Below, in pieces: positions 8,616 to 16,772 of a stretch of 64,000 nt of DNA. Within the stretch, counting starts at the first letter, position 1. Every line of letters begins with the position of its first letter. The translations under genes were made by a program, and so were the position numbers. Below the pieces are notes generated by a model, which made no database searches, was not told the DNA's origin, and saw nothing but the letters and a program-made list of their open reading frames with translations. The DNA is from DATGUA01 sp035301545 (GTDB lineage: Bacteria; Bacillota; Clostridia; Tissierellales; Tissierellaceae). The DNA is taken from positions 13,196 to 77,195 of the forward strand of contig DATGUA010000071.1 of assembly GCA_035301545.1 (NCBI GenBank), read 5' to 3'.

Positions 8616-9863
8616 TTATATTATTATTCTAATCTTTTTTATCCTATTTCTGTTAATACTCTCTATAATAAATTTAATATTTTCATATTCTATCACTTCT
8701 CCTATTTCAGGAATTTTATCTATGAGTCCAATTACAAATCCTGCTATAGTATCAAAGTCCTCTGATTCTATATGGGTTCCTATCAATTTATTAATCTCAT
8801 CTATCCTAACATTTCCATTTACTATATATTCATCTTTTTCAACTACCTCTATATCATCGATTTCTTTATCATATTCATCTTCTATATCCCCTACTATTTT
8901 TTCTATTAAATCCTCCATAGTTACTATACCTTCAGTTCCGCCATATTCGTCTATAACAATTACCATATGAATCCTGTTTGTCCTCATCTCTTTGAATAAA
9001 TCTTTTGTGGACTTAAATTCATAGGTAAAATGGGGCATACGAATGTACTTTCTTAGATTAAACTCACCTTCTTTTTTCCCTTGTAAAAATAGTAAATCCT
9101 TTAAATATAAAATACCAATTATATTATCCATTGTATCTTCATAAACCGGTATTCGAGAATATTGTTCCTTACTAATTATATGAATAATTTCTTCATAGGG
9201 AAGTTCAACATCTATTGCTGTCATCTCGGTACGTGTAATCATAAGATCATTTATTTGAGAATCTTTGAAATCAAATACATTATATATCATATCTTTTTCT
9301 TCACCTTCTAAAACACCCTCTTTATAACTTACACCAACTATAGTTTTTAATTCTTCTTGTGTGATAAAAGGTTGACTTGCATGAATATCTCCCCCTAATA
9401 TTTTGATCATAAAATTAGTTATTTTAGATAAAATAAAATTAACAGGAGTTAAAATGACCATAACAAATTGAACAAAACTAGATAATTTTAGAGAAACTTC
9501 TTCTGAGTTCTGCGCTGCTAAAGATTTTGGAGTTATTTCACCAAATATAAGTATTAATAAGGTCATTATTCCAGTTGCTATACCTACCCCAGTATTACCA
9601 AATATTTCAATAGCCAAAGATGTCATCAATGATGATGCACCAACATTTACTACATTATTCCCTATAAGTATAGCACCTAATAACTTGTTTGGATCACTTA
9701 ATAACTTATTAACTCTATCTGCACCTTTTTCCTTATTTTCAACCATTTGCTTAACACGAATTTTACTTAATGACATTAAAGCTGTTTCAGATGCTGAAAA
9801 CAAAGCGGACAAGGCTAAACATATAATTAATGTAACAATTTTCCACAAACTATCCGAATCCAA
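8616..9863 (-). CDS. CNNM/CorC-family membrane protein (DUF21, CBS pair, CorC_HlyC)
   Basis: 415 aa 'hemolysin C'-type protein, probably involved in divalent cation (magnesium) transport or homeostasis. The N-terminal DUF21 domain (about 1-190) has four hydrophobic segments, with SASETALMSLSKIRVKQM and FGEITPKSLA as family signatures. Two CBS motifs follow (about 205-325; SRIPVYED...IIGILYLKDLL and MVIVIDEYGGTEGIVTMEDL). A C-terminal CorC_HlyC domain (about 335-410) closes it. Substrate cannot be fixed from sequence. The gene stands alone on the minus strand. Confidence 0.93.
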   Translation of the reverse strand: MDSDSLWKIVTLIICLALSALFSASETALMSLSKIRVKQMVENKEKGADRVNKLLSDPNKLLGAILIGNNVVNVGASSLMTSLAIEIFGNTGVGIATGIMTLLILIFGEITPKSLAAQNSEEVSLKLSSFVQFVMVILTPVNFILSKITNFMIKILGGDIHASQPFITQEELKTIVGVSYKEGVLEGEEKDMIYNVFDFKDSQINDLMITRTEMTAIDVELPYEEIIHIISKEQYSRIPVYEDTMDNIIGILYLKDLLFLQGKKEGEFNLRKYIRMPHFTYEFKSTKDLFKEMRTNRIHMVIVIDEYGGTEGIVTMEDLIEKIVGDIEDEYDKEIDDIEVVEKDEYIVNGNVRIDEINKLIGTHIESEDFDTIAGFVIGLIDKIPEIGEVIEYENIKFIIESINRNRIKKIRIII

Positions 9864-10059
9864 GAACTGTCACTCTCCTTAAAGTTTAATTTAGCTTTAA
9901 TTACACTTTACATCAATAATTATTCAATGTATCTTTATGATTTCCATATTCATATTGAAATAGACTATAGATTGACAACATTATTTTAGACAAAAATCCT
10001 ACTTAAGATAGATTTTCTTTAATACTAGGATGCTTTAAATAACTTCTTAATAAAAAAAT

Positions 10060-10103
10060 GAGTAATTCATCCCACCACTTTAGAAGTGGGGGAATTCTTA
10101 CTC
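10060..10103. repeat. Hairpin resembling an IS200/IS605 (TnpB) element end
   Basis: A stem CCACTT-TAG-AAGTGG lies within outer arms GAGTAA and TTACTC. This layout, with 'CCACCACTTTAGAAGTGGG' and a flanking AATTC, recalls the terminal hairpins of IS200/IS605 elements in clostridia. No transposase or TnpB remnant was found beside it, so a plain transcription-terminator-like hairpin remains possible. Confidence 0.4.
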
Positions 10104-10261
10104 AAATAGGCAAGGGGAGTTCATGTATAAAAATAATATAATATTTTAGGAATTAGACCTTGATCCCTTATCTTAAAACTTATAAATAACTCAATTTGTT
10201 ACTTCATCAACAGCCTCAGTTCCTAAAATAACCACTATACTTCTCAACTTCTATTTATTTA

Positions 10262-10513
10262 ATCTTAGTATTTACTGCCTCACATATTAATTTTAAGTCT
10301 TCTTTTGTTGTAAAGGTAGATTAATGGCTAAAGCTGCTAAAAAAATATTTCTTCTATTTTAGATCTTATACCACTTGTGCCATTTATATAATCGGCTAAT
10401 CGAGCAATTATAATTCCTCTTACCAGTCTATTAGGTAACTTTTTCCTAGAGGTACACCATAGGCAAATAATCTAGATCTAAACTCTTTAAGCTCTTCATC
10501 CTTTAGTACCTTT
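10262..10513 (-). pseudogene. Decayed gene remnant, family not recognised
   Basis: Read on the minus strand from 10513, one frame starts VKKVLKDEELKEFRSRLFAY and then shifts: a conserved-looking tract continues in another frame (LPNRLVRGIIIARLADYING) before further stops. There is no start codon or intact frame. It looks like the C-terminal part of a once-functional protein that lost its reading frame through small indels. The family is not identified. Confidence 0.5.
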
Positions 10514-10521
10514 TTGACAGC

Positions 10522-11868
10522 CTATATCTCTTCTAAAGGCACAAGCTCAATCCAATTGAATCTTAAGGCTAGCCAAATAAGCAGAACCGTTAATCCCTCA
10601 GATATAGGAAAAACCAGCCAAATTCCATTTGGGCCAAAGAGATTTGGTAAAATCCAAAGCAAGGGAATAAATAAAATAAGGCTACGACTTAAGACAATCG
10701 ATGTTGCAATACGGGTTTTTCCAATAGATTGATAAAATTCCACAAAGACTATGTTAATTCCTAAAAACATATAACCTGCAAAAAAATAGACAATCCCGAT
10801 CTTCGTATAATCAATAATTTCAGGAATATTCATTCCAAAAATATTAATAATCATTCCTTTTGCCAAAACTCCAAACATAAATGCTACTACTCCAGCACTA
10901 AATGCTGTTATGATTGCAATCCGAATGAACTTTTTTAACCGTTGATGGAGTTGTGCACCATAATGGTAACTTGTAATAGGTTGCAAGGCCGCTCCTATCC
11001 CAGTAAACATCATAAGAAAAACTGTATATATATTGTTGACAACAGCATAAGCTACAACTCCCTTTTCCCCAACAAAATAACTAAACGTTATGTTAAAGGC
11101 AATCACCATCACTGCAACTGATCCTTGAACAACAAAACTAGGAAAGCCAATTGAGAAAATATGCCTAAGGAGGGAAAAGTCAATTTTTGATCGGACAAAT
11201 TCCATTTGGTTTATCTTGGTTAAAAAATGTGTGAGTAAAACTAATAGTCCCATGAAAGTCCCTATTACCGTTGCATAAGCAGCCCCTTTTACCCCCCATT
11301 TAAAGATAAAGATAAAGAGATAATCTAAAATAATATTCACAAGAGCTGTTACAATTAATCCCGCCATGGCAAGCGTTGGATTTCCATCATTTCGAATAAA
11401 GATGCTTAAAATATTTTGAAGAACAAATACAAGTCCAAACAAAAGAATAATGTGGAGATAATTTTCCACATATGAAATAATTGAGTCATTTGCTCCAAAT
11501 AAATAAGCAAGTGGTTGCTCAAATAATAGACAGAATATAATAAACAATCCTGTTGTCATAATGGCAAGAATAATAGAATGTGTAAATATTTCTTTCCCAC
11601 GATGTCGATTGTTTTTACCATGTGCAATAGAATACAAGGTGGCACCCCCCATGCCTATCCATAAAGAAACAGAAGTAATTAGTGAGTAAATCGGCACTGC
11701 AATATTAACTCCTGCTAGTCCTTGTTCTCCAACACCATGACTGACGAATAATCCATCTATTAAAACGTTGATAGCCATCAACATATTTCCAAATAAGGAT
11801 GGGATTAGATACTTTACAAATAATTTTCCTGGCTCCATTGTTTCCATCATTGAATGATTGTTTTCCAT
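10522..11868 (-). CDS. MATE-family multidrug exporter
   Basis: 448 aa polytopic protein with about twelve hydrophobic segments in two similar halves, typical of the MATE (NorM/DinF) family that exports cationic drugs using sodium or proton gradients. The start PGKLFVKYLIPSLFGNMLMAINVLIDGLFVSHGVGEQGLAGVNIAVP is characteristic of the Firmicute MATE subgroup. The ATG at 11868 has AGGAGGT upstream. Base and codon use (more GC, CGN arginine codons) differ from neighbours, suggesting transfer. It is transcribed divergently from a MerR-type regulator over a shared operator. Confidence 0.93.
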   Translation of the reverse strand: MENNHSMMETMEPGKLFVKYLIPSLFGNMLMAINVLIDGLFVSHGVGEQGLAGVNIAVPIYSLITSVSLWIGMGGATLYSIAHGKNNRHRGKEIFTHSIILAIMTTGLFIIFCLLFEQPLAYLFGANDSIISYVENYLHIILLFGLVFVLQNILSIFIRNDGNPTLAMAGLIVTALVNIILDYLFIFIFKWGVKGAAYATVIGTFMGLLVLLTHFLTKINQMEFVRSKIDFSLLRHIFSIGFPSFVVQGSVAVMVIAFNITFSYFVGEKGVVAYAVVNNIYTVFLMMFTGIGAALQPITSYHYGAQLHQRLKKFIRIAIITAFSAGVVAFMFGVLAKGMIINIFGMNIPEIIDYTKIGIVYFFAGYMFLGINIVFVEFYQSIGKTRIATSIVLSRSLILFIPLLWILPNLFGPNGIWLVFPISEGLTVLLIWLALRFNWIELVPLEEI

Positions 11869-11944
11869 AAAAAATACCTCCTAAAGTTTAAATTCTTTAA
11901 AGTTTATCTTATTTTTAAAGCCTTTTTTCCCTTTCTATGCTATA

Positions 11945-11975
11945 ATGATAAAGTATACGGTTACCATATAGTCAA
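11945..11975 (-). promoter_or_regulatory. MerR-type promoter/operator of the MATE gene
   Basis: Read on the minus strand, TTGACT (11975-11970) and TATCAT (11950-11945) are separated by 19 bases. The long spacer is filled by an imperfect dyad centred on GGTAACC (ACTATAT-GGTAACC-GTATACT). MerR-family activators use just such 19-bp spacers, which they untwist when their ligand binds. A TATAAT at 11941-11946 on the plus strand could be the -10 of the divergent merR-like gene, allowing autoregulation. Confidence 0.75.
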
Positions 11976-11993
11976 GAAATAAGAGGTGAACAA

Positions 11994-12824
11994 TTGAGAT
12001 CTACAAAAAAACTTTTTACAACAGGAGAATTTGCATATTTGTGTGGTGTAAAAAAACAAACTCTTTTTCATTATGATGATATTGATCTTTTAAAACCAGA
12101 GTATAGAAATGAATATGGGTATCGTTATTATTCTGTTCAACAAGCAGAGATCTTTAGCGTGATTGAAATGCTAAAAGAAATTGGGATGTCTTTAGCAGAA
12201 ATTAAAGACTTTTTACATTTCCAAACTCCAGAGCAAACCATCGCATTATTAACAGAAAAAGAAATGATGATAAAAAAGAAAATCATGAAAATGCAAGGTA
12301 CACAACAAATGATACAAAACAAAAAAAAGCATATTAAAGATGCATTACGGTTGAATTTTGATTGCTTTACAATAGAAGAGATGGAAACAGAATACTATGT
12401 ATTAAGTGAAAATATTTTAAACTGCTCCAATAAAGAATTTACGAGGTCAATTATGTCCTTTATTAAATATACAAAACAAGAAAGATTTGATACTACCTAT
12501 CCTATCGGAGGTTTGATTCGTCAAAAACAGATAGAGGCAGGAGATTATTTAAATTATTCCTATTCTTATATGCGTATTAATCAATTTGATTTAGCAAAAC
12601 CTTTTATTAAAAAAGCGGGGAAATATGTAGTTGGATATCATAAAGGGAGTTATATGACCATTCAGGAAACCTATGAAAAAATGAAAACTTATTTGGCTAA
12701 GGAAGGGTATCGTATTTGTGGGGATAGTTTTGAGGAATATATAATCGATGGCACAAGTGTAAGTAGAGAAAATGATTACGTAACAAAAATAATGATACTG
12801 GTAGAAAAAAAGACAACTATTTAA
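11994..12824 (+). CDS. MerR-family regulator with C-terminal effector-binding domain
   Basis: 276 aa transcription regulator. The N-terminal winged helix (about 5-75) reads LFTTGEFAYLCGVKKQTLFHYDDIDLLKPEYRNEYGYRYYSVQQ, a clear MerR domain; a coiled-coil dimerisation helix follows (about 80-120). The C-terminal part (about 125-275) looks like a BmrR/GyrI-type small-molecule-binding domain. The start is TTG at 11994, chosen because AAGAGGTGA lies five bases upstream and it fits the MerR N-terminus. Its CGT arginine codons are unlike native genes. It probably senses a drug-like cation and activates the divergent MATE gene. Confidence 0.92.
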   Translation: MRSTKKLFTTGEFAYLCGVKKQTLFHYDDIDLLKPEYRNEYGYRYYSVQQAEIFSVIEMLKEIGMSLAEIKDFLHFQTPEQTIALLTEKEMMIKKKIMKMQGTQQMIQNKKKHIKDALRLNFDCFTIEEMETEYYVLSENILNCSNKEFTRSIMSFIKYTKQERFDTTYPIGGLIRQKQIEAGDYLNYSYSYMRINQFDLAKPFIKKAGKYVVGYHKGSYMTIQETYEKMKTYLAKEGYRICGDSFEEYIIDGTSVSRENDYVTKIMILVEKKTTI

Positions 12825-12831
12825 GTTGTCT
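12811..12831 (+). terminator. Hairpin overlapping the merR-like stop codon
   Basis: AGACAACT and AGTTGTCT form an 8-bp stem with a 5-base loop spanning the TAA stop. No good T-run follows, so termination is uncertain. Confidence 0.4.
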
Positions 12832-12879
12832 ATCTCTAGATCTTTAGTTAGGTCTTTAAAATTTAATCACTCTGCATAG

Positions 12880-12915
12880 GGTACTAATGCCGCCCAGGTT
12901 GGATTCCCACCTTCA
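12880..12915 (+). pseudogene. tRNA-like 3'-end scar
   Basis: GGTTGGATTCCCACCTTC at 12897-12914 matches the T-arm and acceptor of the tRNA-Leu ending at 8491 (GGTTCGATTCCCACCTTC) with one mismatch. The rest of the tRNA is missing or degenerate. It lies near the right side of the atypical MATE/MerR segment. Confidence 0.45.
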
Positions 12916-12923
12916 ACATTCAA

Positions 12924-12957
12924 CAACAGACTTAAGAAAATTTTCTTAAGTCTGTTG
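12924..12957. repeat. 34-bp perfect palindrome between convergent genes
   Basis: CAACAGACTTAAGAAAA is followed at once by its exact reverse complement. As RNA it would form a long hairpin with an AAAA/UUUU apex, and it sits between the convergent merR-like and pyruvate-oxidase genes. It may be a bidirectional terminator although no separate T-run flanks it. Confidence 0.6.
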
Positions 12958-13014
12958 CTGATTATAAAAATATAATTTATATTATTAATTTTAATTAATT
13001 ATTTAATTCTTAAT

Positions 13015-14790
13015 TTATTTTAAAATTTTCGATTCTAAGCCTTCCTCTTCTAGGAAATAACGGAAATATTTTAAATTTTCTGCTTCATAACGTTTTTTAT
13101 ATTCTTTAATTTCTTCTTCTGGATGAAGTTTTGGATCTAATCTTAGATGTTCTACTGGGATTGGTCGGGCACGTGTAATTTTTACATCGATGACAACTAC
13201 TCTCCCTGCTTTTTCATCAGCAATTGCTTGTTTAAAAACATCTTTTAATTGACTAATTTCAGTGACCGTATATCCTACTGCACCCTGTGCCTCAGCAATC
13301 TTAGCATAGTCTACATCTTTAAATTCTACTCCAAAATGATTATGATTAGACTCTTCTTGTGCATTTTTAATAAAACCATATTCCCTATTAGCAAAGACTA
13401 CCTGTATCATGGGTAATTTATATCGAACAGCAGTTACAATATCAGGATATACCATGGAAAATCCTCCATCACCAGCTAAACTCCACACCTGACGATTTGG
13501 ATATTCTAATTTTGCACTAATTGCACCAGGTAAGGAATTACCCATTGTTGCAAATAGTGCAGATGTACGCCACATATTATTTGGTGTGAGTTTTAAATGT
13601 CTAATAGATGTTTGTGTAGTATTGCCTACATCTACTGAATAAATTGCATCTTTATCTGCAACATTGTTAATTTCATTATATACTTGGAATAATTGTAAAG
13701 GTCCTTCTGTTTTATTTTCTAATTTATTTACATACTCTGACCAATTTTTAATATTTTTAATATTAGCTCTATACCAAGCTGAATCATTTACTTCATCTAC
13801 CTTTTCTGTAATCGAAGGAATAGCATCGCCAGCATCTCCTAAAATAGCTACATCTGTTTTATGTCTTTTACCTAATTTTTGTGGATCAATATCAATTTGA
13901 ATAAATTTATCTATATTTCTAAATGTACCTTCTACTTCAGCAAATGGGAAGTTGCTTCCAGCAAATAGTACAAGGTCAGCTTCTAATAAAGCATCATTTG
14001 CAGGTTTTCTTGCTACACGATGAGCAGAACCTAAGAAAGCTTCATAATCCGTATCAAAATTATCATAATTTATTCCACTAACTGCAATTGGAGCTTGGAT
14101 TTTCTCAGATAATTTTACAATATCATCTCCACTGCCACGTGTTCCTATACCTGCATAAATTACTGGTCTTTTTGCATTATTTAATAATTCTACTGCATCA
14201 TCAATATCTTTTTCATTTAAACCAGGACTTATAAATGATCGATGAGCATTAACACTAGAATACCATTTATCATTATCTATCTCTTCCCATCCAAAACTTA
14301 CAGGAACTTCAATTACTGCTACTCCTTTACGAGCATATGCTGTACGAATACCTTCATCTATAAGTTTTGGTAATTGCTCTGGATATGCTACTAGTCTATT
14401 GTAAACAGCTACATCACTATAAATTGGATTTTGATTTAATTCTTGAAATGCATCCATATTTAATTCATTAAGTGGACGAGTTCCAACAATTGCTAATAAG
14501 GGAATATTATCTTCTCTTGCATCATATAATCCATTCATTAAATGAGTAGCTCCTGGACCACCTGAACCTAAAGCTACAGCCATATTTCCAGAAAATTTAT
14601 ATTGCATAGATGCTGCAAGTGCTCCAACTTCTTCATGTTTTACTTGTATAAAATCTATTTTATTTTGTTCTGTATATAAAGCGTCCATCCAAGTATTTAA
14701 AGATCCGGCAGGTATACCATAAATACGTTTAATACCCCAATCTTCCATTACTTTTAATGAAGCAACAGCTGCTTCTATTTTTTGAGACAT
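13015..14790 (-). CDS. Pyruvate oxidase-type thiamine-diphosphate enzyme
   Basis: 591 aa, the three-domain ThDP-enzyme fold. The N-terminal domain has GIPAGSLNTWMDAL and the catalytic-glutamate region VKHEEVGALAASMQYKFSG; GSGGPGATHLMNGLYDA follows. The C-terminal ThDP-binding motif GDGGFSMVYPDIVTAVRYKLPMIQVVFANREYGF carries the GDG...N signature. The closest family known to me is FAD-dependent pyruvate oxidase (SpxB/Pox5), which makes acetyl phosphate, CO2 and H2O2; an acetolactate-synthase-like role is less likely given the GIPAGS start and the HNHFGVEF stretch. AAGGAGGAT precedes the ATG. CGT codons suggest acquisition. Confidence 0.85.
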   Translation of the reverse strand: MSQKIEAAVASLKVMEDWGIKRIYGIPAGSLNTWMDALYTEQNKIDFIQVKHEEVGALAASMQYKFSGNMAVALGSGGPGATHLMNGLYDAREDNIPLLAIVGTRPLNELNMDAFQELNQNPIYSDVAVYNRLVAYPEQLPKLIDEGIRTAYARKGVAVIEVPVSFGWEEIDNDKWYSSVNAHRSFISPGLNEKDIDDAVELLNNAKRPVIYAGIGTRGSGDDIVKLSEKIQAPIAVSGINYDNFDTDYEAFLGSAHRVARKPANDALLEADLVLFAGSNFPFAEVEGTFRNIDKFIQIDIDPQKLGKRHKTDVAILGDAGDAIPSITEKVDEVNDSAWYRANIKNIKNWSEYVNKLENKTEGPLQLFQVYNEINNVADKDAIYSVDVGNTTQTSIRHLKLTPNNMWRTSALFATMGNSLPGAISAKLEYPNRQVWSLAGDGGFSMVYPDIVTAVRYKLPMIQVVFANREYGFIKNAQEESNHNHFGVEFKDVDYAKIAEAQGAVGYTVTEISQLKDVFKQAIADEKAGRVVVIDVKITRARPIPVEHLRLDPKLHPEEEIKEYKKRYEAENLKYFRYFLEEEGLESKILK

Positions 14791-15015
14791 TATAAAATCC
14801 TCCTTTTAATTTATAAAGTTAAGTTCAGTTATACTTATACCCTTTAAGTATATTTTAAACAATAGATAATTATAATTATAGGTAATTAGCATATTTAAAC
14901 TATTCTATGCTAGTATTTATATAAGTTTTAAAAAATTTAATTAACATAAAAAATAAAGTTCGGATAAAGTGCTAGTTCATCTATAGTATCTCCTAATAAT
15001 TTATTTATATTAATA

Positions 15016-15059
15016 AAAAGGGACTGGATTTTTAGGTTCACATCGATCCAGCCCCTTTT
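15016..15059 (-). terminator. Terminator of the CotH gene
   Basis: AAAAGGGACTGGAT and ATCCAGCCCCTTTT form a 14-bp stem with one mismatch, about 25 bases beyond the stop codon on the minus strand, followed by a T-rich tail. Confidence 0.75.
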
Positions 15060-15082
15060 ACTCTTTACTACCTATTAACACT

Positions 15083-16507
15083 TTATTGATTATAATTAAA
15101 ATGTTCATCTAACATTTCTAATCTTTTTTCAAACCAAGAAATAATTTGAGATGTACTTGTTTCATCTAATGATGGTCTCTCGTCTTCTTCCCATCTTTCT
15201 CTTTCTGCTTCCCAAATTTCTTTTGGTATTTGCTTTGTTATATCTCCAGTTAATTTATATAGCCCAAAGCTACTAAGTATGTCTTCATCTCTTAATTGAG
15301 CATATCTTTCCTCTACATCTTCTGTAAAAGCATGATATATTTTGTACCATGGTTTTTGGGTCTCCTTTTCTGTTTCATAATCTATTAATAATTTTGTTGC
15401 ACTATCTTCCCTTATCCCATCTTCGTTCCAGTCCATTCCAAATGTAGTATCTTTATCCCATGGAAGTATATACCACTTTTCTAAATCATAAGTTACCATC
15501 TCTGCATCTTGTGCTACTGCATCATAATCATAGATTGCTTCCAAGAATAATAACATATCAATCATATTAGTTTTATCTAAATATTTATCAAAGTTTTTTT
15601 CAAAATCATCTTGAGAGCCATTAATAAATTCTCCTAATTCATCTATTGCTTCTTTTTGTTCATCAGTAAAATCTTCGTTCTCAGGATAATATCCATCAAT
15701 CCATTTACCGATTCCTTCAGCTGAAAATTTCTCCCATGTCTTTTCTTTTGTTTCACCACCACGAGCATCAAATTCCATATAGACATGTTTAGGGTTATCT
15801 TTATCAATATTAAAATTTGATGGTTCATGTCCTAAAAGTAATATTGAAATACCATAATGTTCATCATTTACTTTTACATGAATTGGATGTGATTTTGGGA
15901 AACCTTGAGCTCCTGTTTGGATTCCTTCTGGCATACTATCTTTTCCAATCCAAGCATTATCTACTTCATATTGTGGAAATGTATCTCTACTTTGAACCAT
16001 TGATTCCCATAGTCTAAATGATACTGCATTTCTTAGCATCGATGGGTCTACCCATTCAGCTTTAGTAATCCATTTTTTTGCTGGTGCTGAATCGCCTATC
16101 TTTATTTGTAGTCTTTCAGATCTATCCTCATCATCATAAAATTTCAATGTCCAATTTTTCTTTGGCCATTTCGCCGTAGATGAACCCTGTACCTTTATTT
16201 CTCCATAAGTATTTAATGTTGACCCACCTGCAGTAAATGTTAAGATTACTGGTAAATTTCCATCATCTTTAGATTCTGGTAAATCTTCACCTAATGTATC
16301 TATCTTTACTTCTGTTAATCCATTTGGTTCTGGAAATATAACTACATCATCTTGAATGATAATACCACTATTCAGCCCATCATCTACATCTACTACATCT
16401 TGTACATCCTTATTCTCTTTAACATCGCCACTATCTTGAGTATCTGCATTACATCCCGTTATGAATAATGATAAAATGGTTATTATGTATACTAAATATC
16501 TCTTCAA
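15083..16507 (-). CDS. CotH-kinase-family lipoprotein
   Basis: 474 aa. A lipoprotein signal (MKRYLVYIITILSLFITGCN) with lipobox ITGC predicts lipidation at Cys19 and exposure outside the membrane. The rest matches the CotH family: QGSSTAKWPKKNWTLKFYDD, HVYMEFDARGGE, and WYILPWDKDTTFGMDWNEDG carrying the acidic residues used for nucleotide/metal binding. CotH of Bacillus phosphorylates spore-coat proteins; family members on the cell surface of clostridia have less clear roles. A single-gene unit with its own terminator. Confidence 0.88.
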   Translation of the reverse strand: MKRYLVYIITILSLFITGCNADTQDSGDVKENKDVQDVVDVDDGLNSGIIIQDDVVIFPEPNGLTEVKIDTLGEDLPESKDDGNLPVILTFTAGGSTLNTYGEIKVQGSSTAKWPKKNWTLKFYDDEDRSERLQIKIGDSAPAKKWITKAEWVDPSMLRNAVSFRLWESMVQSRDTFPQYEVDNAWIGKDSMPEGIQTGAQGFPKSHPIHVKVNDEHYGISILLLGHEPSNFNIDKDNPKHVYMEFDARGGETKEKTWEKFSAEGIGKWIDGYYPENEDFTDEQKEAIDELGEFINGSQDDFEKNFDKYLDKTNMIDMLLFLEAIYDYDAVAQDAEMVTYDLEKWYILPWDKDTTFGMDWNEDGIREDSATKLLIDYETEKETQKPWYKIYHAFTEDVEERYAQLRDEDILSSFGLYKLTGDITKQIPKEIWEAERERWEEDERPSLDETSTSQIISWFEKRLEMLDEHFNYNQ

Positions 16508-16700
16508 TACTAACTCCCTCCTATATTTATTCTATTATATATATTATCATAAAATTGATATTTTTTAAACTATATCCTTCTTATTGATATATTCAACTGT
16601 ATTTATAAAAAATTAAGTATGAACTTCTTTTTTCTATTTCTTTAAAAGTATTTTTGAAAAGGATATAAATACACCTTTTTGCTAATAAATATTCAGAAAA

Positions 16701-16728
16701 AAATGTAGTGGATTAATCCACTACATTT
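16701..16728 (-). terminator. Palindromic terminator after the LRR wall protein gene
   Basis: A 28-bp perfect palindrome (AAATGTAGTGGATT plus its complement) lies about 45 bases after the stop codon; the arms end in T-rich sequence on either strand. Confidence 0.7.
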
Positions 16729-16772
16729 TCCGATATTATTAAATAAATTATACTTCTTTAAAATATAATACT

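Larger units (their letters stand above)
9864..10513. other. 650-base gap with IS-like hairpin and gene debris
   Basis: No intact gene is visible. It holds an IS200/IS605-type hairpin (10060-10103) and, from about 10262, a decayed minus-strand reading frame just downstream of the MATE gene. It marks the left edge of the atypical segment. Confidence 0.6.
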
